Positions 8,660 through 17,900 of a stretch of 52,258 nt of DNA are shown here, one piece after another. The DNA lies in NCBI GenBank assembly GCA_958403205.1, contig CATXWM010000012.1, positions 1 to 52,258 of the forward strand. The letters run 5' to 3'. The position numbers were made by a program, and so were the translations under genes. Origin of the DNA: an uncultured Collinsella sp. Lineage in GTDB: Bacteria; Actinomycetota; Coriobacteriia; Coriobacteriales; Coriobacteriaceae. Position 1 is the first letter of the stretch, and each line of letters starts with the position of its first letter. Below the pieces are notes generated by a model. That model had not been told where the DNA came from, searched no databases, and saw only the letters and a list, made by a program, of their open reading frames with translations.

Positions 8660-10687
8660 ATGGAACAAAAGGCCAAGGAGGCAGCCTCGCACGCTGCGAT
8701 TCCTGTGAGCATCTCGGCGATGCTCGTCACGCTGGGCGTGGTGTACGGCGATATCGGCACCAGTCCTATGTATGTAACCAAGGCGCTCGTTGCCGGCAAC
8801 GGCGGCATCGGAAGCGTCACGGAGGAGTTCGTGCTCGGCGCGCTCTCCCTTGTCGTGTGGACGGTCACGTTGCTGACCACCATCAAGTATGTGCTCATCT
8901 CGCTGCGCGCCGATAACCATGGTGAGGGCGGCATCTTTGCCCTGTACAGCCTGGTCAAGCGCTGCGGCAAGTGGCTTATCATCCCCGCCATGCTGGGCGG
9001 CGCCGCGCTGCTCGCTGACGGCATCCTGACGCCGGCCGTTACCGTCACCACGGCCATCGAGGGCCTGCGCACCATCCCGGCGGTCCATGCCGTGCTGGGC
9101 GATGACCAGGGCCGCGTCGTCGCCATTACGCTCGCCATCATCATCGTGCTCTTCTTGGTGCAGCGCATCGGTACGGCCAAGATCGGTCACGCCTTTGGCC
9201 CCATCATGACGCTATGGTTCCTGTTCCTGGGCGGCACGGGTCTGTTCTTTGTCTTCCAGCACCCCGCGGTGCTGCTGTGCCTCAACCCGCTGCGCGGCAT
9301 CGCCTTTTTGCTGAGCCCCAACAACCACGCGGGCATCATGATTCTGGGCAGCTGCTTCCTCGCCACCACCGGTGCCGAGGCTCTCTACTCCGACATGGGC
9401 CACGTCGGCCGCGGCAACATCTACGCTACCTGGCCGTTTGTTAAGTGCTGTCTGCTGCTGTCCTATATGGGCCAGGGCGCTTGGCTTATGAACAACGCTG
9501 CCAACCCCGAGCTCATGGGCATTGCCGACCTCAACCCGTTCTACCAGATGCTCACTCCGGGCCTGCGCCCCTTTGCCGTCGGCCTTTCCACCGTCGCGGC
9601 CATCATTGCCTCGCAGGCGCTCATCACCGGCGCATTCTCGCTGGTGTCCGAGGCCAGCCGTCTGGACCTCATGCCGCACATGCAGGTCTTCTATCCTGCC
9701 GAGACCAAAGGCCAGCTCTACATCCCCATGGTCAACAACGTCATGCTTGTCGGCTGCGTCATCGTGGTGCTGCTGTTCCAGAACTCGGCGCATATGGAAG
9801 CCGCGTACGGCCTTGCCATTACGCTGACTATGATGTGCACCACGCTGCTGCTCTTCTTCTACCTGCACGAGGAGCGCAAGCTCAAGGTTGCTCCGTGGAT
9901 CTTCGCGGCCTTCTTCCTTTTGCTCGAAGGCTTCTTCTTTGTGAGCTCGCTCACCAAGTTCTTCCACGGCGGCTACTTCACCATCCTCATGGCCGCGCTC
10001 ATCATGGGCATTATGGTGTGCTGGTACAACGGCACGGCGGTCGAGCAGCGCCAGTTTACGCTGCTGCCGCTGCGCAGCTACCTGCCACAGCTCAAGCGCC
10101 TGCGTGACGACGACCGTTACGAGCGCATGAGCGACAACGTCGTGTACCTGACCAAGGACACCCATACCGACTACATCGACCGCGATATCGTCTATTCGAT
10201 CTTGGACAAGCATCCCAAGCGCGCCCGCGCCTGGTGGTTTGTGAATGTCGAGACTATGGACGAACCGCACACCTTTGCCTATTCGGTCGAGACGTTCGGC
10301 ACCGACTACGTGTTCCGCGTGCATCTGTACCTGGGCTACAAGATCAACCAGCGCGTCAATGCCTACCTGCGTCAGGTCGTTCAGGACCTGGCTGCCACCG
10401 GCGAGCTGCCGCCGCAGACGCATGACTACTCGGTCTACAAGGATCCGGGTAACATCGGCACGTTCAAGTTCGTCCTGATCCGTAAGCTTCTGGCGCCCGA
10501 AAGCGATGTGGAGCCCAGCGAGCGTACGGCCATCACGCTCAAGTACATCATTCGCCGCGCCGCCGGCACGCCTGCACGCTGGTACGGCCTGGAGAACTCC
10601 AACGTGAGCTTTGAGTACGTGCCGCTGTTCACCAAGTTCAAGGCCGTGAACAAGATGCAACGCCTGGCTCCCAACGAGCGGCCGTAG
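8660..10687 (+). CDS. kup: Kup-type potassium uptake permease
   Basis: 675 residues. The start is ATG 8660, preceded by GGGAGGAAA; the in-frame TTG at 8642 lies upstream of that site and is rejected. The first helix carries the family signature (LVTLGVVYGDIGTSPMY, about residues 20-36). About twelve hydrophobic helices extend to about residue 450, then a soluble C-terminal domain of about 200 residues, as in Escherichia coli Kup. Family members move K+ with H+ across the membrane. The following genes encode a small membrane protein and a KdpD/KdpE-like pair, which suggests a potassium-responsive unit. The leader has a good -10 box but no obvious operator. Confidence 0.92.
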   Translation: MEQKAKEAASHAAIPVSISAMLVTLGVVYGDIGTSPMYVTKALVAGNGGIGSVTEEFVLGALSLVVWTVTLLTTIKYVLISLRADNHGEGGIFALYSLVKRCGKWLIIPAMLGGAALLADGILTPAVTVTTAIEGLRTIPAVHAVLGDDQGRVVAITLAIIIVLFLVQRIGTAKIGHAFGPIMTLWFLFLGGTGLFFVFQHPAVLLCLNPLRGIAFLLSPNNHAGIMILGSCFLATTGAEALYSDMGHVGRGNIYATWPFVKCCLLLSYMGQGAWLMNNAANPELMGIADLNPFYQMLTPGLRPFAVGLSTVAAIIASQALITGAFSLVSEASRLDLMPHMQVFYPAETKGQLYIPMVNNVMLVGCVIVVLLFQNSAHMEAAYGLAITLTMMCTTLLLFFYLHEERKLKVAPWIFAAFFLLLEGFFFVSSLTKFFHGGYFTILMAALIMGIMVCWYNGTAVEQRQFTLLPLRSYLPQLKRLRDDDRYERMSDNVVYLTKDTHTDYIDRDIVYSILDKHPKRARAWWFVNVETMDEPHTFAYSVETFGTDYVFRVHLYLGYKINQRVNAYLRQVVQDLAATGELPPQTHDYSVYKDPGNIGTFKFVLIRKLLAPESDVEPSERTAITLKYIIRRAAGTPARWYGLENSNVSFEYVPLFTKFKAVNKMQRLAPNERP

Positions 10688-10756
10688 TCGACGCTCGAGG
10701 TTTGTCTGCGAACGGGCGGGCTTGTATTGACGGGGATTGAGTCCTGGGAGGAAACC

Positions 10757-10951
10757 ATGGATGCAAAGGTGCTTGACGGTTGCGATCTTGCGACCGAGCT
10801 GGTGCGTGAGGTACGCGCCGATGCTGCCGAAGATCGGTTCTTTACGAATCGGGCCAACATGGACATGGCCGACCGCGTGATTTCGATCGTGGTGACGGTG
10901 CTTGTCGCGGCGTGCGTGTGTGCCCTGCTCGCGCACGTGCTGTTTGTCTAG
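10757..10951 (+). CDS. Small single-pass membrane protein
   Basis: 64 residues. ATG 10757 is preceded by GGGAGGAAACC, the same spacing and sequence as the kup ribosome-binding site, which argues that it is translated. About 40 polar, acidic residues (DAKVLDGCDLATELVREVRA) lead to one membrane helix (about residues 43-63). It lies 69 nt after kup and before the sensor kinase. I recognise no family. It is longer than KdpF (about 29 residues), so that name is not justified. Its place suggests a regulatory or assembly subunit for Kup or the kinase; this is inference. Confidence 0.7.
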   Translation: MDAKVLDGCDLATELVREVRADAAEDRFFTNRANMDMADRVISIVVTVLVAACVCALLAHVLFV

Positions 10952-10996
10952 CGACCGCCGGTTGCAAAGGCTATACACTTGGAACCACCACAAGGG

Positions 10997-11035
10997 AAAC
11001 CACCACAAAGGTGCCTGTCCCCTTTGTGGTGGTTT
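10997..11035. terminator. C-like palindrome with T-run
   Basis: Arms AAACCACCACAAAGG (10997-11011) and CCTTTGTGGTGGTTT (11021-11035) are perfectly complementary over 15 bp, with further T residues after it. A partial second copy of the left arm (GGAACCACCACAAGGG, 10981-10996) sits just before it. It probably ends the kup transcript 45 nt after the small gene, leaving some read-through or a separate promoter for the kinase. Confidence 0.75.
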
Positions 11036-11063
11036 TTGTTTTTGAGAGAGGGGCGGGACGCTG

Positions 11064-12689
11064 ATGGACGTCCGTACGGACGGCGATATTGCCGATAGCT
11101 TTTGGTGGCGGCGCACAACGCTGACGCGCCGCACTCCTCTGTATGACGCCTGCGTATCGGTGGGGCTGCTGGTCGCGGCGACGATTGTGGGCGCGCTGCT
11201 CGACCATCCGGGTCTCGCGCCGAGCATCATGATCGTCTATGTGTTCGCCGTTCAGCTGTGCGCATTCTTTACCTGGAGTCGCCTGTATTGCTTGCTGAGC
11301 TCGGCTGCCGCCGTGGCGCTCTACAACTTCTTGTTTGTCGACCCGCGCTACTCGCTGTCGCTTATCGACCGCGGCTATCCCGGCATGTTCTTCATCATGT
11401 TCGTGGTCTCGCTTGTGTCGAGCTCGATTGCGTTGGCCCTGCGCCGCGCCTTGGCACAGGCTGCCGCCAGCGACCGCCGCACGCATATGGTGCTCGAGAC
11501 CAACCGCATGCTGCAGCGGTGCGCCGATCAGCATCAGATCGTTCACGCCATGGCCACGCAGCTGGCACGTCTTTCGGGCTGCCCTGTCGTGTGGTACAGC
11601 GCCGACGCCGAGGGCGATGACCTGCTGCCGCGTGCGACATACACGGCCGTGGGCGATGCCGCACCGGTGCACGAACTGGCGCCGCAGATGCCGCCGCGGC
11701 TCTCGGCGTCCGCCTATGTGGGAACGCCGCTCGATGCCACCTATGGCGGCTCGGCGTTTTATGGCATCTACCTGACGGTTCGCACAGGCGACGGCTTCGC
11801 GCGCTCGGGCGACCCCGCCTCGGTGGTGGGCGTGCTGGCTATCGTTGCCGAGCCCGACGTGCTGACGCATGAGGAGCGGACACTTGCCGATGCCATCGTG
11901 AGCGAAGGCGAGCTGGCGCTCGATCGCGCCCGCGCCATGGAGGCCCGCGAGGAGGCGGCGGTGCTTGCCAAAAACGAACAGCTGCGCGCCAACCTGCTGC
12001 GCTCCATCTCGCACGACCTGCGCACGCCGCTCACCAGTATTTCGGGCAATGCCGACGTGCTGCTCGACCAGGGCTCGACCGGCACCGCGGTGCTCGATGC
12101 CCAGACGCGCCGCGGCCTGCTTCTATCCATTCGCTCGGATGCGCTGTGGCTCAACGCCACCGTCGAGAATCTGCTCGCCATCACCAAGCTCGAGGGTGGC
12201 GGTATGTGCCTGTCGACCACGCTCGAGCTCATGGATGATATCGTCGAGGAGGCGCTGCGCCACGTGAACCCTGCCGTGCGCGAGCACGACCTTAAGGTGG
12301 TGGCGTGCGATGAGCCGGCGCTCGTCAACGTCGATGCGCGCCTGATGGTGCAGCTGGTGGTCAATCTGGTGAACAACGCCATCACCTATACGCCCGCGGG
12401 CTCGCATATCATGATTTCGATTAGCGTCGACGATGGACGCGTGGCGTGCTCGGTGGCCGATGATGGTCCGGGCATCGCACCCGAGGATCGCGAGCGGATC
12501 TTCGAGTCGTTCTATACCGCCAACCATGGTCTGGCCGACAGCCACCGCAGCGTTGGCCTGGGTCTTTCGCTCTGCCGTTCCATTGCGTTGGCACATGGCG
12601 GTAGCATAGAGGTTGCCGCGGCGGACCCGCACGGTTCGGTCTTTACGATTGAACTTCCCGCCGCCGACGTTTCGTTTGATAAGGAGTAG
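11064..12689 (+). CDS. KdpD-like sensor histidine kinase lacking the N-terminal KdpD/Usp half
   Basis: 541 residues; a purine-rich GAGAGAGGGG precedes ATG 11064. A short cytoplasmic start leads to four tightly spaced helices (about residues 28-125) of the DUF4118 type found in KdpD, including YNFLFVDPRYSL. A GAF-like region (about 145-285) follows, then the H-box SISHDLRTPLTSISG with the phosphoacceptor His317, an N-box (LVNNAIT), and G-boxes (DDGPGIAPEDRERIFE, VGLGLSL). Full KdpD is about 900 residues and carries an ATP-binding KdpD domain and a Usp domain first; both are absent. It probably senses K+ or turgor through the membrane domain and phosphorylates the adjacent regulator. The gene ends 4 nt before the regulator starts. 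Confidence 0.88.
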   Translation: MDVRTDGDIADSFWWRRTTLTRRTPLYDACVSVGLLVAATIVGALLDHPGLAPSIMIVYVFAVQLCAFFTWSRLYCLLSSAAAVALYNFLFVDPRYSLSLIDRGYPGMFFIMFVVSLVSSSIALALRRALAQAAASDRRTHMVLETNRMLQRCADQHQIVHAMATQLARLSGCPVVWYSADAEGDDLLPRATYTAVGDAAPVHELAPQMPPRLSASAYVGTPLDATYGGSAFYGIYLTVRTGDGFARSGDPASVVGVLAIVAEPDVLTHEERTLADAIVSEGELALDRARAMEAREEAAVLAKNEQLRANLLRSISHDLRTPLTSISGNADVLLDQGSTGTAVLDAQTRRGLLLSIRSDALWLNATVENLLAITKLEGGGMCLSTTLELMDDIVEEALRHVNPAVREHDLKVVACDEPALVNVDARLMVQLVVNLVNNAITYTPAGSHIMISISVDDGRVACSVADDGPGIAPEDRERIFESFYTANHGLADSHRSVGLGLSLCRSIALAHGGSIEVAAADPHGSVFTIELPAADVSFDKE

Positions 12690-12693
12690 CGCT

Positions 12694-13407
12694 GTGCCGA
12701 ACTCTGCCGTAAAACCGCTCATCTTGGTCGTTGAGGACGACCCCGCCGTTCGCAACCTTATCGTTGCCGCGCTCGAGGCGCACGGCTTGCGCCATATGGC
12801 CGTGGAGACCGCCCATGCCGCCATCGCCGCCGCCTCGTCGCAGGCACCGAGCATCGTGCTGCTCGATCTGGGCCTGCCCGATATGGACGGCGTCAAGGTG
12901 GTGGAATCGGTGCGCGCATGGTCGGGTATGCCGATTATTGTGGTCTCGGCGCGCAGCGAGGATGCGGACAAGATTCGCGCGCTCGATGCCGGCGCCGACG
13001 ACTACCTGACCAAGCCGTTTTCGGTCGAGGAGCTGCTCGCGCGCATTCGCACGACGCTCAGGCGCCTTTCGTATGCGCAAACGGGCGGTGTTGCCTCCGA
13101 GGGCTCGTTCGATACCGGTGAGCTGCATATCGATTTTGATGCCGGCATCGCCACGATGGATGGCGAGGAGCTGCATCTGACGCCGATCGAGTACAAGCTC
13201 CTGTGCCTGCTGGCGCACAACGCCGACAAGGTGCTGACGCACCAGTTTATCCTGCACGAGATTTGGGGCACGGCAACCAAGAGCGACCTGGCGAGCCTGC
13301 GTGTCTTTATGGGTACGCTGCGTAAGAAGATAGAGTCCGACCCCGCGCATCCGCGCTATATCCAAACGCACGTGGGTATCGGCTATCGCCTGGTCACCCA
13401 AGGGTAG
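12694..13407 (+). CDS. kdpE: KdpE-like OmpR-family response regulator
   Basis: 237 residues. GTG 12694 is preceded by AAGGAG at 12681-12686, inside the end of the kinase gene; the frame is open further upstream but no better start is seen. The receiver has the acidic pair Asp15/Asp16, phosphoacceptor Asp58 in IVLLDLGLPDMDG, a Ser/Thr switch (VVSARSE) and the Lys of LTKPF. The C-terminal winged helix (about residues 140-235) includes LTPIEYKLLCLLAHNADKVL and HPRYIQTHVGIGYRL. No kdpFABC lies nearby, so its likely target in this window is kup; this is inferred from position only. Confidence 0.85.
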   Translation: MPNSAVKPLILVVEDDPAVRNLIVAALEAHGLRHMAVETAHAAIAAASSQAPSIVLLDLGLPDMDGVKVVESVRAWSGMPIIVVSARSEDADKIRALDAGADDYLTKPFSVEELLARIRTTLRRLSYAQTGGVASEGSFDTGELHIDFDAGIATMDGEELHLTPIEYKLLCLLAHNADKVLTHQFILHEIWGTATKSDLASLRVFMGTLRKKIESDPAHPRYIQTHVGIGYRLVTQG

Positions 13408-13431
13408 GACGGCGTCCGCCATCCCACTGTG

Positions 13432-13498
13432 AGTTGCGGTGAAATACGGTCTAAATTTGCCTAATTCCAGGTAAAGCAGTCCGTATTCCACCGCAACT
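13432..13498. terminator. Long bidirectional hairpin between converging genes
   Basis: Arms AGTTGCGGTGAAATACGG (13432-13449) and CCGTATTCCACCGCAACT (13481-13498) pair at 17 of 18 positions. The 31-nt loop contains a further TTTGCCT/AGGTAAA stem. It fills the gap between the regulator and the oppositely oriented rRNA methyltransferase and ends in TTTG, so it can stop transcription from both sides. Confidence 0.7.
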
Positions 13499-13501
13499 TT
13501 G

Positions 13502-16069
13502 TTATTTGCCTTTGGGCTTGCTGGCGTAGAACTTCTTCTTTTTGGGCTTGCCGGCGGGGGAGGGGCTGCCGGTGACGTGCGGCTTGCCGTCGCCGGCGTG
13601 CACATGGCCAGGCACTGCCGCGCGAGGCTTGCGGGCCTCGGGGTTGCGCAGCTCCTCGACACGCTCGGCAATCTCCTCGGCGCTAAAGCCGATCTCGGCC
13701 ATGGCGTCCTCGATGGGCAGGCGGCGCACGATATAGCAATGGTGCACCTTCTGGTTGCGCGCGAAATCCTCGGGGATGGTCTGCGCCGTAATGTCCTCCA
13801 GCACGACGCCCGCGCGTGCGAGCTTGCGCGTCTCGGGGCGGAAGCCACGCAGGTTGCAGCTAAAGATGGCGTGGCCGCCCTGTGCGAGCAGGCGCGATAC
13901 GCCGGCCAAAAGCTCAACATGGTCGCGCTGGACATCCCAGGTGCGGCGGCCCATCTTGGACGAGTTCGAGAACGTGGGCGGGTCGACAAAGATCAGGTCC
14001 CAGCGGTTGCGCGTCTGGCGCTGGTCGCGAATCCAGGCGAGCACGTCGTCGCGCACAAAATGATGCTGCGGACCAACAAAGCCGTTCTGGCGCATATTGC
14101 GCTCGGCCCAGTCCAGGTAGGTGTTGGAAAGGTCGACCGTCACAGTTTCCTCGACGCCGCCGTCTGCCGCATAGCAGGTGGCGGTGCCGGTGTAGGCAAA
14201 CAGGTTGAGGAAGCGGCGCGCCTGCTTGGCGTGCTCGCGCACTAGGTTGCGGGTGACGCGGTGATCCAGGAAGATGCCGACGTCCAGGTAGTCGTCAAAG
14301 TTGACGGCAAAGGTAAGGCCGCCCTCTTCGATGAGCGGCAGGCGACGGCGCGCGATGTTGGCGCGCTCGCCCGAGCCGCCCTTGCCGGCGCCCTGCTTGC
14401 CGTACTGCGAGCCGCCGCGCGAGCGCATACGGGCCTTGGCGTGCACATGTTCGGCCGGAACATCAAGGATACGCGGCGCGATGGCCAAGATATCGAGCAT
14501 GCGGGCCTGGGCCAGCGCGGGGTCGATGGTCTTGGGTGCGGCGTATTCGGCGATGACGAGCCAGCGGCCTGGCGTCTGCGGGCAGCCCTCGTACAGGTCG
14601 ATGGCGGCGGAGTAATCGGGCAGGTCGGCATCGTAGACGCGGTAGCAGCTCACGCCCTCGCGCTTGGCCCACTTGCGGCGCAGGCGGGCGTTCTTGCGCA
14701 GGCGGTTGGCGAACTGCTCGGACTCCGGGATGAGCACGGACAGCGGCTTGCCGTCGCCCAGGTCGAGCGTGGCGGCAGGTTCGGGCATGGGGGTGTTGGC
14801 GGCTTCGTCGTTGGCGTCGTTGGCATCCGCAACCTCGGCCTCGGCATCCGCACTGGTCGCAGCCTCAAACGCTGCGGCGGCGTGGTCGAGCGAGGGCCAA
14901 ACCTCAAGAGCCGCCTCCTCGTTATAGGGCATGACGGCGATGGAGCGCGCGGGCTCGGCATGGAGCGCGCGGGCCATAAGGCCATCGCGGGTGAGCGCGG
15001 CGATCGGCGCCGCGGAAAGCTCGGGCGCGCGGCGCAGCTCGCCGACCAGCGTCATGGCGTCGTGCATGAGCGAAAGCGGGGTCTCGGTGGTGTCTGCGAC
15101 CACGGCGGCACCGGCGACGGCGCCCGCATGGTCCAGCACGGTGGCGGGCTTGGCGGCACAAAAGTCGACAAAACGCTTGTAGCCGGCGCACTTGGCCATG
15201 CGCTCGGCAGTCTTGCGGGCGGCGGGGTCGATGTCTACGGCCACGATGCGCGCCTGGCGCTCGCGCGCTGCCGCCTCGCGCTCGCGCGCCTCGGCAAGCA
15301 GCTGCTCCCACAGAGCGGCGTCGTGCAGCTGCCAGCCCTCAAAGCCCCAGCGCTCGCGTGCGGCGCCCGGGGCGCGGTCGGTCAGAATGTTCACGGCTTC
15401 CAGCAACAGGCCGCCGCCGGCGCACGAGGCATCGATCAGCGTGGGAAGGGCTTCATTCTCGTAATCGTCGGCCGTCAACTCGCGCTCGCACAGTGCGGTC
15501 CAGCCGACCTGCGCCAGCACCAGGGCGGCGTAGTCGGGGCGCAACACGTGCGCGCCCTCGCCGGCGCGGGTCGCTGCGGGCGGCAGGCGTTTGAACAGCG
15601 GGTCGCCCGAAAGGTCCAGGCTGATGCTCGCGCGGCGCTGGCGCAGCGAAAGCAGTAGGTGAACATCGGGATCGGCGGCATCGACGTCGGCGCGACGGCC
15701 CGTGGTCTCGGCCAGGCGGTCGCACAGCGCGTCCTTGGCGCGCAGGGCCGAGAAGCGTGTGTTGCGCAGCTGCTCGGTCACGCCGCGGGCGGTGATGGCG
15801 ATGGTGGCGCCGGGGCGGACGATGCTCTCCCAGGCGATGTCGTAAACGCTATCGTACAGCTCGTCGGCATCCTGCGCCTCAAAGCGTCCGAGCACCACGA
15901 ACACGCGGCTCGCCAGGCGCGACCACAGACATGCTCGGTAGCCTTGCTCGAGCTCGCCCTCAAATGTAGCGCGGCCCTTCAGCCGGCGAACATGCGAAAG
16001 CCCGAGACGTTTAAGCTCATCGGCGAGTGCGGACTCAAAGCCCTCGGGGCAGCTTGCGTAAAATTCCAT
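13502..16069 (-). CDS. rlmL: Bifunctional 23S rRNA methyltransferase RlmK/RlmL
   Basis: 855 residues, somewhat longer than E. coli RlmKL (about 700). The start ATG 16069 follows AGAGAGG. In order: a THUMP domain (about 50-160), the RlmL N2-methyltransferase domain with the RNA-contact segment GDPLFKRLPP and ASCAGGGLLLEA, then the RlmK N7-methyltransferase domain with RFLNLFAYTGTATCYA and the catalytic-site VDPPTFSNSSKM (about 750). The family modifies G2445 and G2069 (E. coli numbering). An Ala/Asp/Glu-rich stretch (about 405-435) between the two halves is probably a linker and accounts for part of the extra length. The C-terminal tail is Lys-rich, which may add RNA affinity. A single-gene unit. 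Confidence 0.92.
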   Translation of the reverse strand: MEFYASCPEGFESALADELKRLGLSHVRRLKGRATFEGELEQGYRACLWSRLASRVFVVLGRFEAQDADELYDSVYDIAWESIVRPGATIAITARGVTEQLRNTRFSALRAKDALCDRLAETTGRRADVDAADPDVHLLLSLRQRRASISLDLSGDPLFKRLPPAATRAGEGAHVLRPDYAALVLAQVGWTALCERELTADDYENEALPTLIDASCAGGGLLLEAVNILTDRAPGAARERWGFEGWQLHDAALWEQLLAEAREREAAARERQARIVAVDIDPAARKTAERMAKCAGYKRFVDFCAAKPATVLDHAGAVAGAAVVADTTETPLSLMHDAMTLVGELRRAPELSAAPIAALTRDGLMARALHAEPARSIAVMPYNEEAALEVWPSLDHAAAAFEAATSADAEAEVADANDANDEAANTPMPEPAATLDLGDGKPLSVLIPESEQFANRLRKNARLRRKWAKREGVSCYRVYDADLPDYSAAIDLYEGCPQTPGRWLVIAEYAAPKTIDPALAQARMLDILAIAPRILDVPAEHVHAKARMRSRGGSQYGKQGAGKGGSGERANIARRRLPLIEEGGLTFAVNFDDYLDVGIFLDHRVTRNLVREHAKQARRFLNLFAYTGTATCYAADGGVEETVTVDLSNTYLDWAERNMRQNGFVGPQHHFVRDDVLAWIRDQRQTRNRWDLIFVDPPTFSNSSKMGRRTWDVQRDHVELLAGVSRLLAQGGHAIFSCNLRGFRPETRKLARAGVVLEDITAQTIPEDFARNQKVHHCYIVRRLPIEDAMAEIGFSAEEIAERVEELRNPEARKPRAAVPGHVHAGDGKPHVTGSPSPAGKPKKKKFYASKPKGK

Positions 16070-16144
16070 GGGTGACCTCTCTGGTTGCGTCGCTCCATTA
16101 TATGATGGATGCTTCGTTTGCCCTTATCCTCGAAAGGAACCCAT

Positions 16145-16972
16145 ATGATTGATGCGTGCCCCGAACCCGCTGTGCTCTTTTTTGACGTGGACGGCACGCT
16201 GACGTCGTTCGATCCCGACAACATGACCGACAAGGACTTTTCGGCGGTTCGCCCCTCGCAGGCGGTCGTCGAGGCGTTTCATCGCCTGCGCAATGCGGGT
16301 CACCAGGCATTTATCTGCACGGGTCGTCCCTTGTGGCTGATTGCCGATGGCCTGCGCGCGCTGAACCCGGCGGGTGTCGTTGCCATGGCGGGAGCGACGC
16401 TCGAGGTCGAGGGCCGCGTGGTGCATGAGGACTGCTTTGACGAGGACGTTATCGAGGAGCTTGCGCGCCGTATGGCCGCGGCAGGGATTGAAGCCTTTTT
16501 CGAGACCAACGTGGCTACTTTTGCCCTGGAGCCCGTGGGTGTTGAGCAGTCGTCTCTGATCGGCACTTCTGTGGTGCACAGCACCGAGGAAATGCGCGTC
16601 GACGGCAGTCTGCGCGTGGGCAAGGTATGCCTCAGTGTGCCCAGTTTGGCTCGCGTGACCGGCGATGACGGCTTTATCGATCGCGAGTTTGAGCTGTGCA
16701 ACACAGGTGGTCAGAATCGCGAGCTGAGCCCCAAGGGCATTGACAAGGGCGTGGGCGTGGCGCGAGCGCTGGCGTATCTGGGCCGCGAGGGAAATGCGCG
16801 CACCTTTGGCTTTGGCGATTCGGGTAACGACCTGGGCATGCTCGCTGCGGTCGAGACGGCTGTCGCCATGGGCAACGCCATGCCCGAGGTCAAGGCGGTC
16901 GCCGACTACGTGACCGACGATGTCGCACACGACGGTACCGTCACAGCGATGCAGCATTTCGGCCTCATCTAA
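16145..16972 (+). CDS. HAD-superfamily (Cof-type) phosphatase
   Basis: 275 residues. ATG 16145 is preceded by GAAAGGAA; the ATG at 16109 is rejected for lack of such a site. Motif I is FFDVDGTLTSF with the nucleophilic Asp and acid/base Asp two residues on. Motif II (FICTGRP), the Lys of KGIDKGVGV and motif IV FGFGDSGNDLGML are all intact. The large cap between residues about 90 and 190 marks a Cof/type II HAD enzyme. Such proteins act on sugar phosphates, phosphorylated cofactors or nucleotides; the substrate cannot be assigned. The gene is divergent from rlmL and separated from it by 75 nt. Confidence 0.85.
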   Translation: MIDACPEPAVLFFDVDGTLTSFDPDNMTDKDFSAVRPSQAVVEAFHRLRNAGHQAFICTGRPLWLIADGLRALNPAGVVAMAGATLEVEGRVVHEDCFDEDVIEELARRMAAAGIEAFFETNVATFALEPVGVEQSSLIGTSVVHSTEEMRVDGSLRVGKVCLSVPSLARVTGDDGFIDREFELCNTGGQNRELSPKGIDKGVGVARALAYLGREGNARTFGFGDSGNDLGMLAAVETAVAMGNAMPEVKAVADYVTDDVAHDGTVTAMQHFGLI

Positions 16973-17044
16973 TGAATCCCGCGTTCTGACGTTTGCTCAA
17001 ACTGCGACTCTTCGCTTTTGCATGCGCAATCGATTTATCAATCC

Positions 17045-17060
17045 AAACACTGAGGTGTTT
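17045..17060. promoter_or_regulatory. Small dyad in the transaldolase leader
   Basis: AAACAC (17045-17050) and GTGTTT (17055-17060) form a perfect 6-bp dyad with spacer TGAG in the AT-rich 190-nt leader of the transaldolase-family gene. It could be an operator half-pair or a weak stem. Evidence is symmetry and position only. Confidence 0.3.
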
Positions 17061-17165
17061 ATACCGTTCGCCGAGAAGATAAAAAACCGCAGCTCACGCC
17101 TTGATAAACGTAGGTAAAGTGTTTAGCAGTTTATCGGCCGTATGCTAGCGAAAGGAATCAGGCAG

Positions 17166-17870
17166 ATGGCAATCAAGGTGTTCGCTGACGGTGCAAACCT
17201 CGAGGGCATGCTCGACATGTACGAGAACGGCAACGTTCAGGGTTTCACGACCAACCCGTCCCTTATGAAGAAGGGCGGCGTGACGGATTACCGCGCGTTT
17301 GCCAAAGAGGTCTTGACCCACATCACCGATGTGTCCGTCTCGTTTGAGGTCTTTGCCGACGACGTCGAGACCATGGAGGTCGAGGCGCGCGAGATCGCTA
17401 CCTGGGCCGAGAACGTCTACGTCAAGATTCCGTGCGTGACCACCAAGGGCGAGTCAACCGCCGAGCTTGTCCGCAAGCTTTCCGCCGACGGCATCAAGGT
17501 CAACGTCACCACCATCTTTACACCTAAGCAGGTTGATGAGATGGTCGAGGCCGTCGACGCCGAGACGCCGTCCATCATCTCGCTCTTTGCCGGCCGCATC
17601 GCCGATACCGGCGTCGACCCCATTCCGTTTATGACGGAGTCGGTCAAGAAGGCCGCCGCAAAGCCCAACTGCGAGGTCCTGTGGGCGTCCACGCGCGAGC
17701 TCATCAACATTTACCAGGCCGAGGCCTGCGGTTGCCAGATCATTACGGTGCCCAACAGCATCCTGGCCAAGCGCAAGAACATTGGTCGCGACCCGTACGA
17801 GGTCTCGCTCGATACCGTGCGCGGTTTTGCCAAGGATATCGCGGCGCTCGGTTTCCATATCCTGCCGTAG
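17166..17870 (+). CDS. Transaldolase / fructose-6-phosphate aldolase family enzyme
   Basis: 234 residues. ATG 17166 follows GAAAGGAATC; the ATG at 17142 is upstream of that site and is rejected. The family fold is clear: VFADGANLEGM at the start, GFTTNPSLM (about 26-34), VYVKIPCV with the Schiff-base Lys87, VNVTTIFTPKQ (about 117) and SLFAGRIADTG (about 140). Length fits the short transaldolase/FSA group. Short members split or form fructose 6-phosphate, or act as true transaldolases; the two cannot be told apart here. It is monocistronic, with a long hairpin and a strong terminator downstream. An 18-nt copy of its 3' end recurs after that hairpin. Confidence 0.85.
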   Translation: MAIKVFADGANLEGMLDMYENGNVQGFTTNPSLMKKGGVTDYRAFAKEVLTHITDVSVSFEVFADDVETMEVEAREIATWAENVYVKIPCVTTKGESTAELVRKLSADGIKVNVTTIFTPKQVDEMVEAVDAETPSIISLFAGRIADTGVDPIPFMTESVKKAAAKPNCEVLWASTRELINIYQAEACGCQIITVPNSILAKRKNIGRDPYEVSLDTVRGFAKDIAALGFHILP

Positions 17871-17900
17871 CGCGAACACCGACTGTACCGTGGGCTGTTC

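Noticed and set aside
9212..11230. 672-residue minus-strand open frame
   Set aside because: Antisense to kup and neighbours, His/Arg-rich low-complexity product, no recognisable motif.
14261..15658. 465-residue plus-strand frame within the rRNA methyltransferase
   Set aside because: Antisense shadow of a conserved gene; Gly/Ala/Arg-rich without domains.
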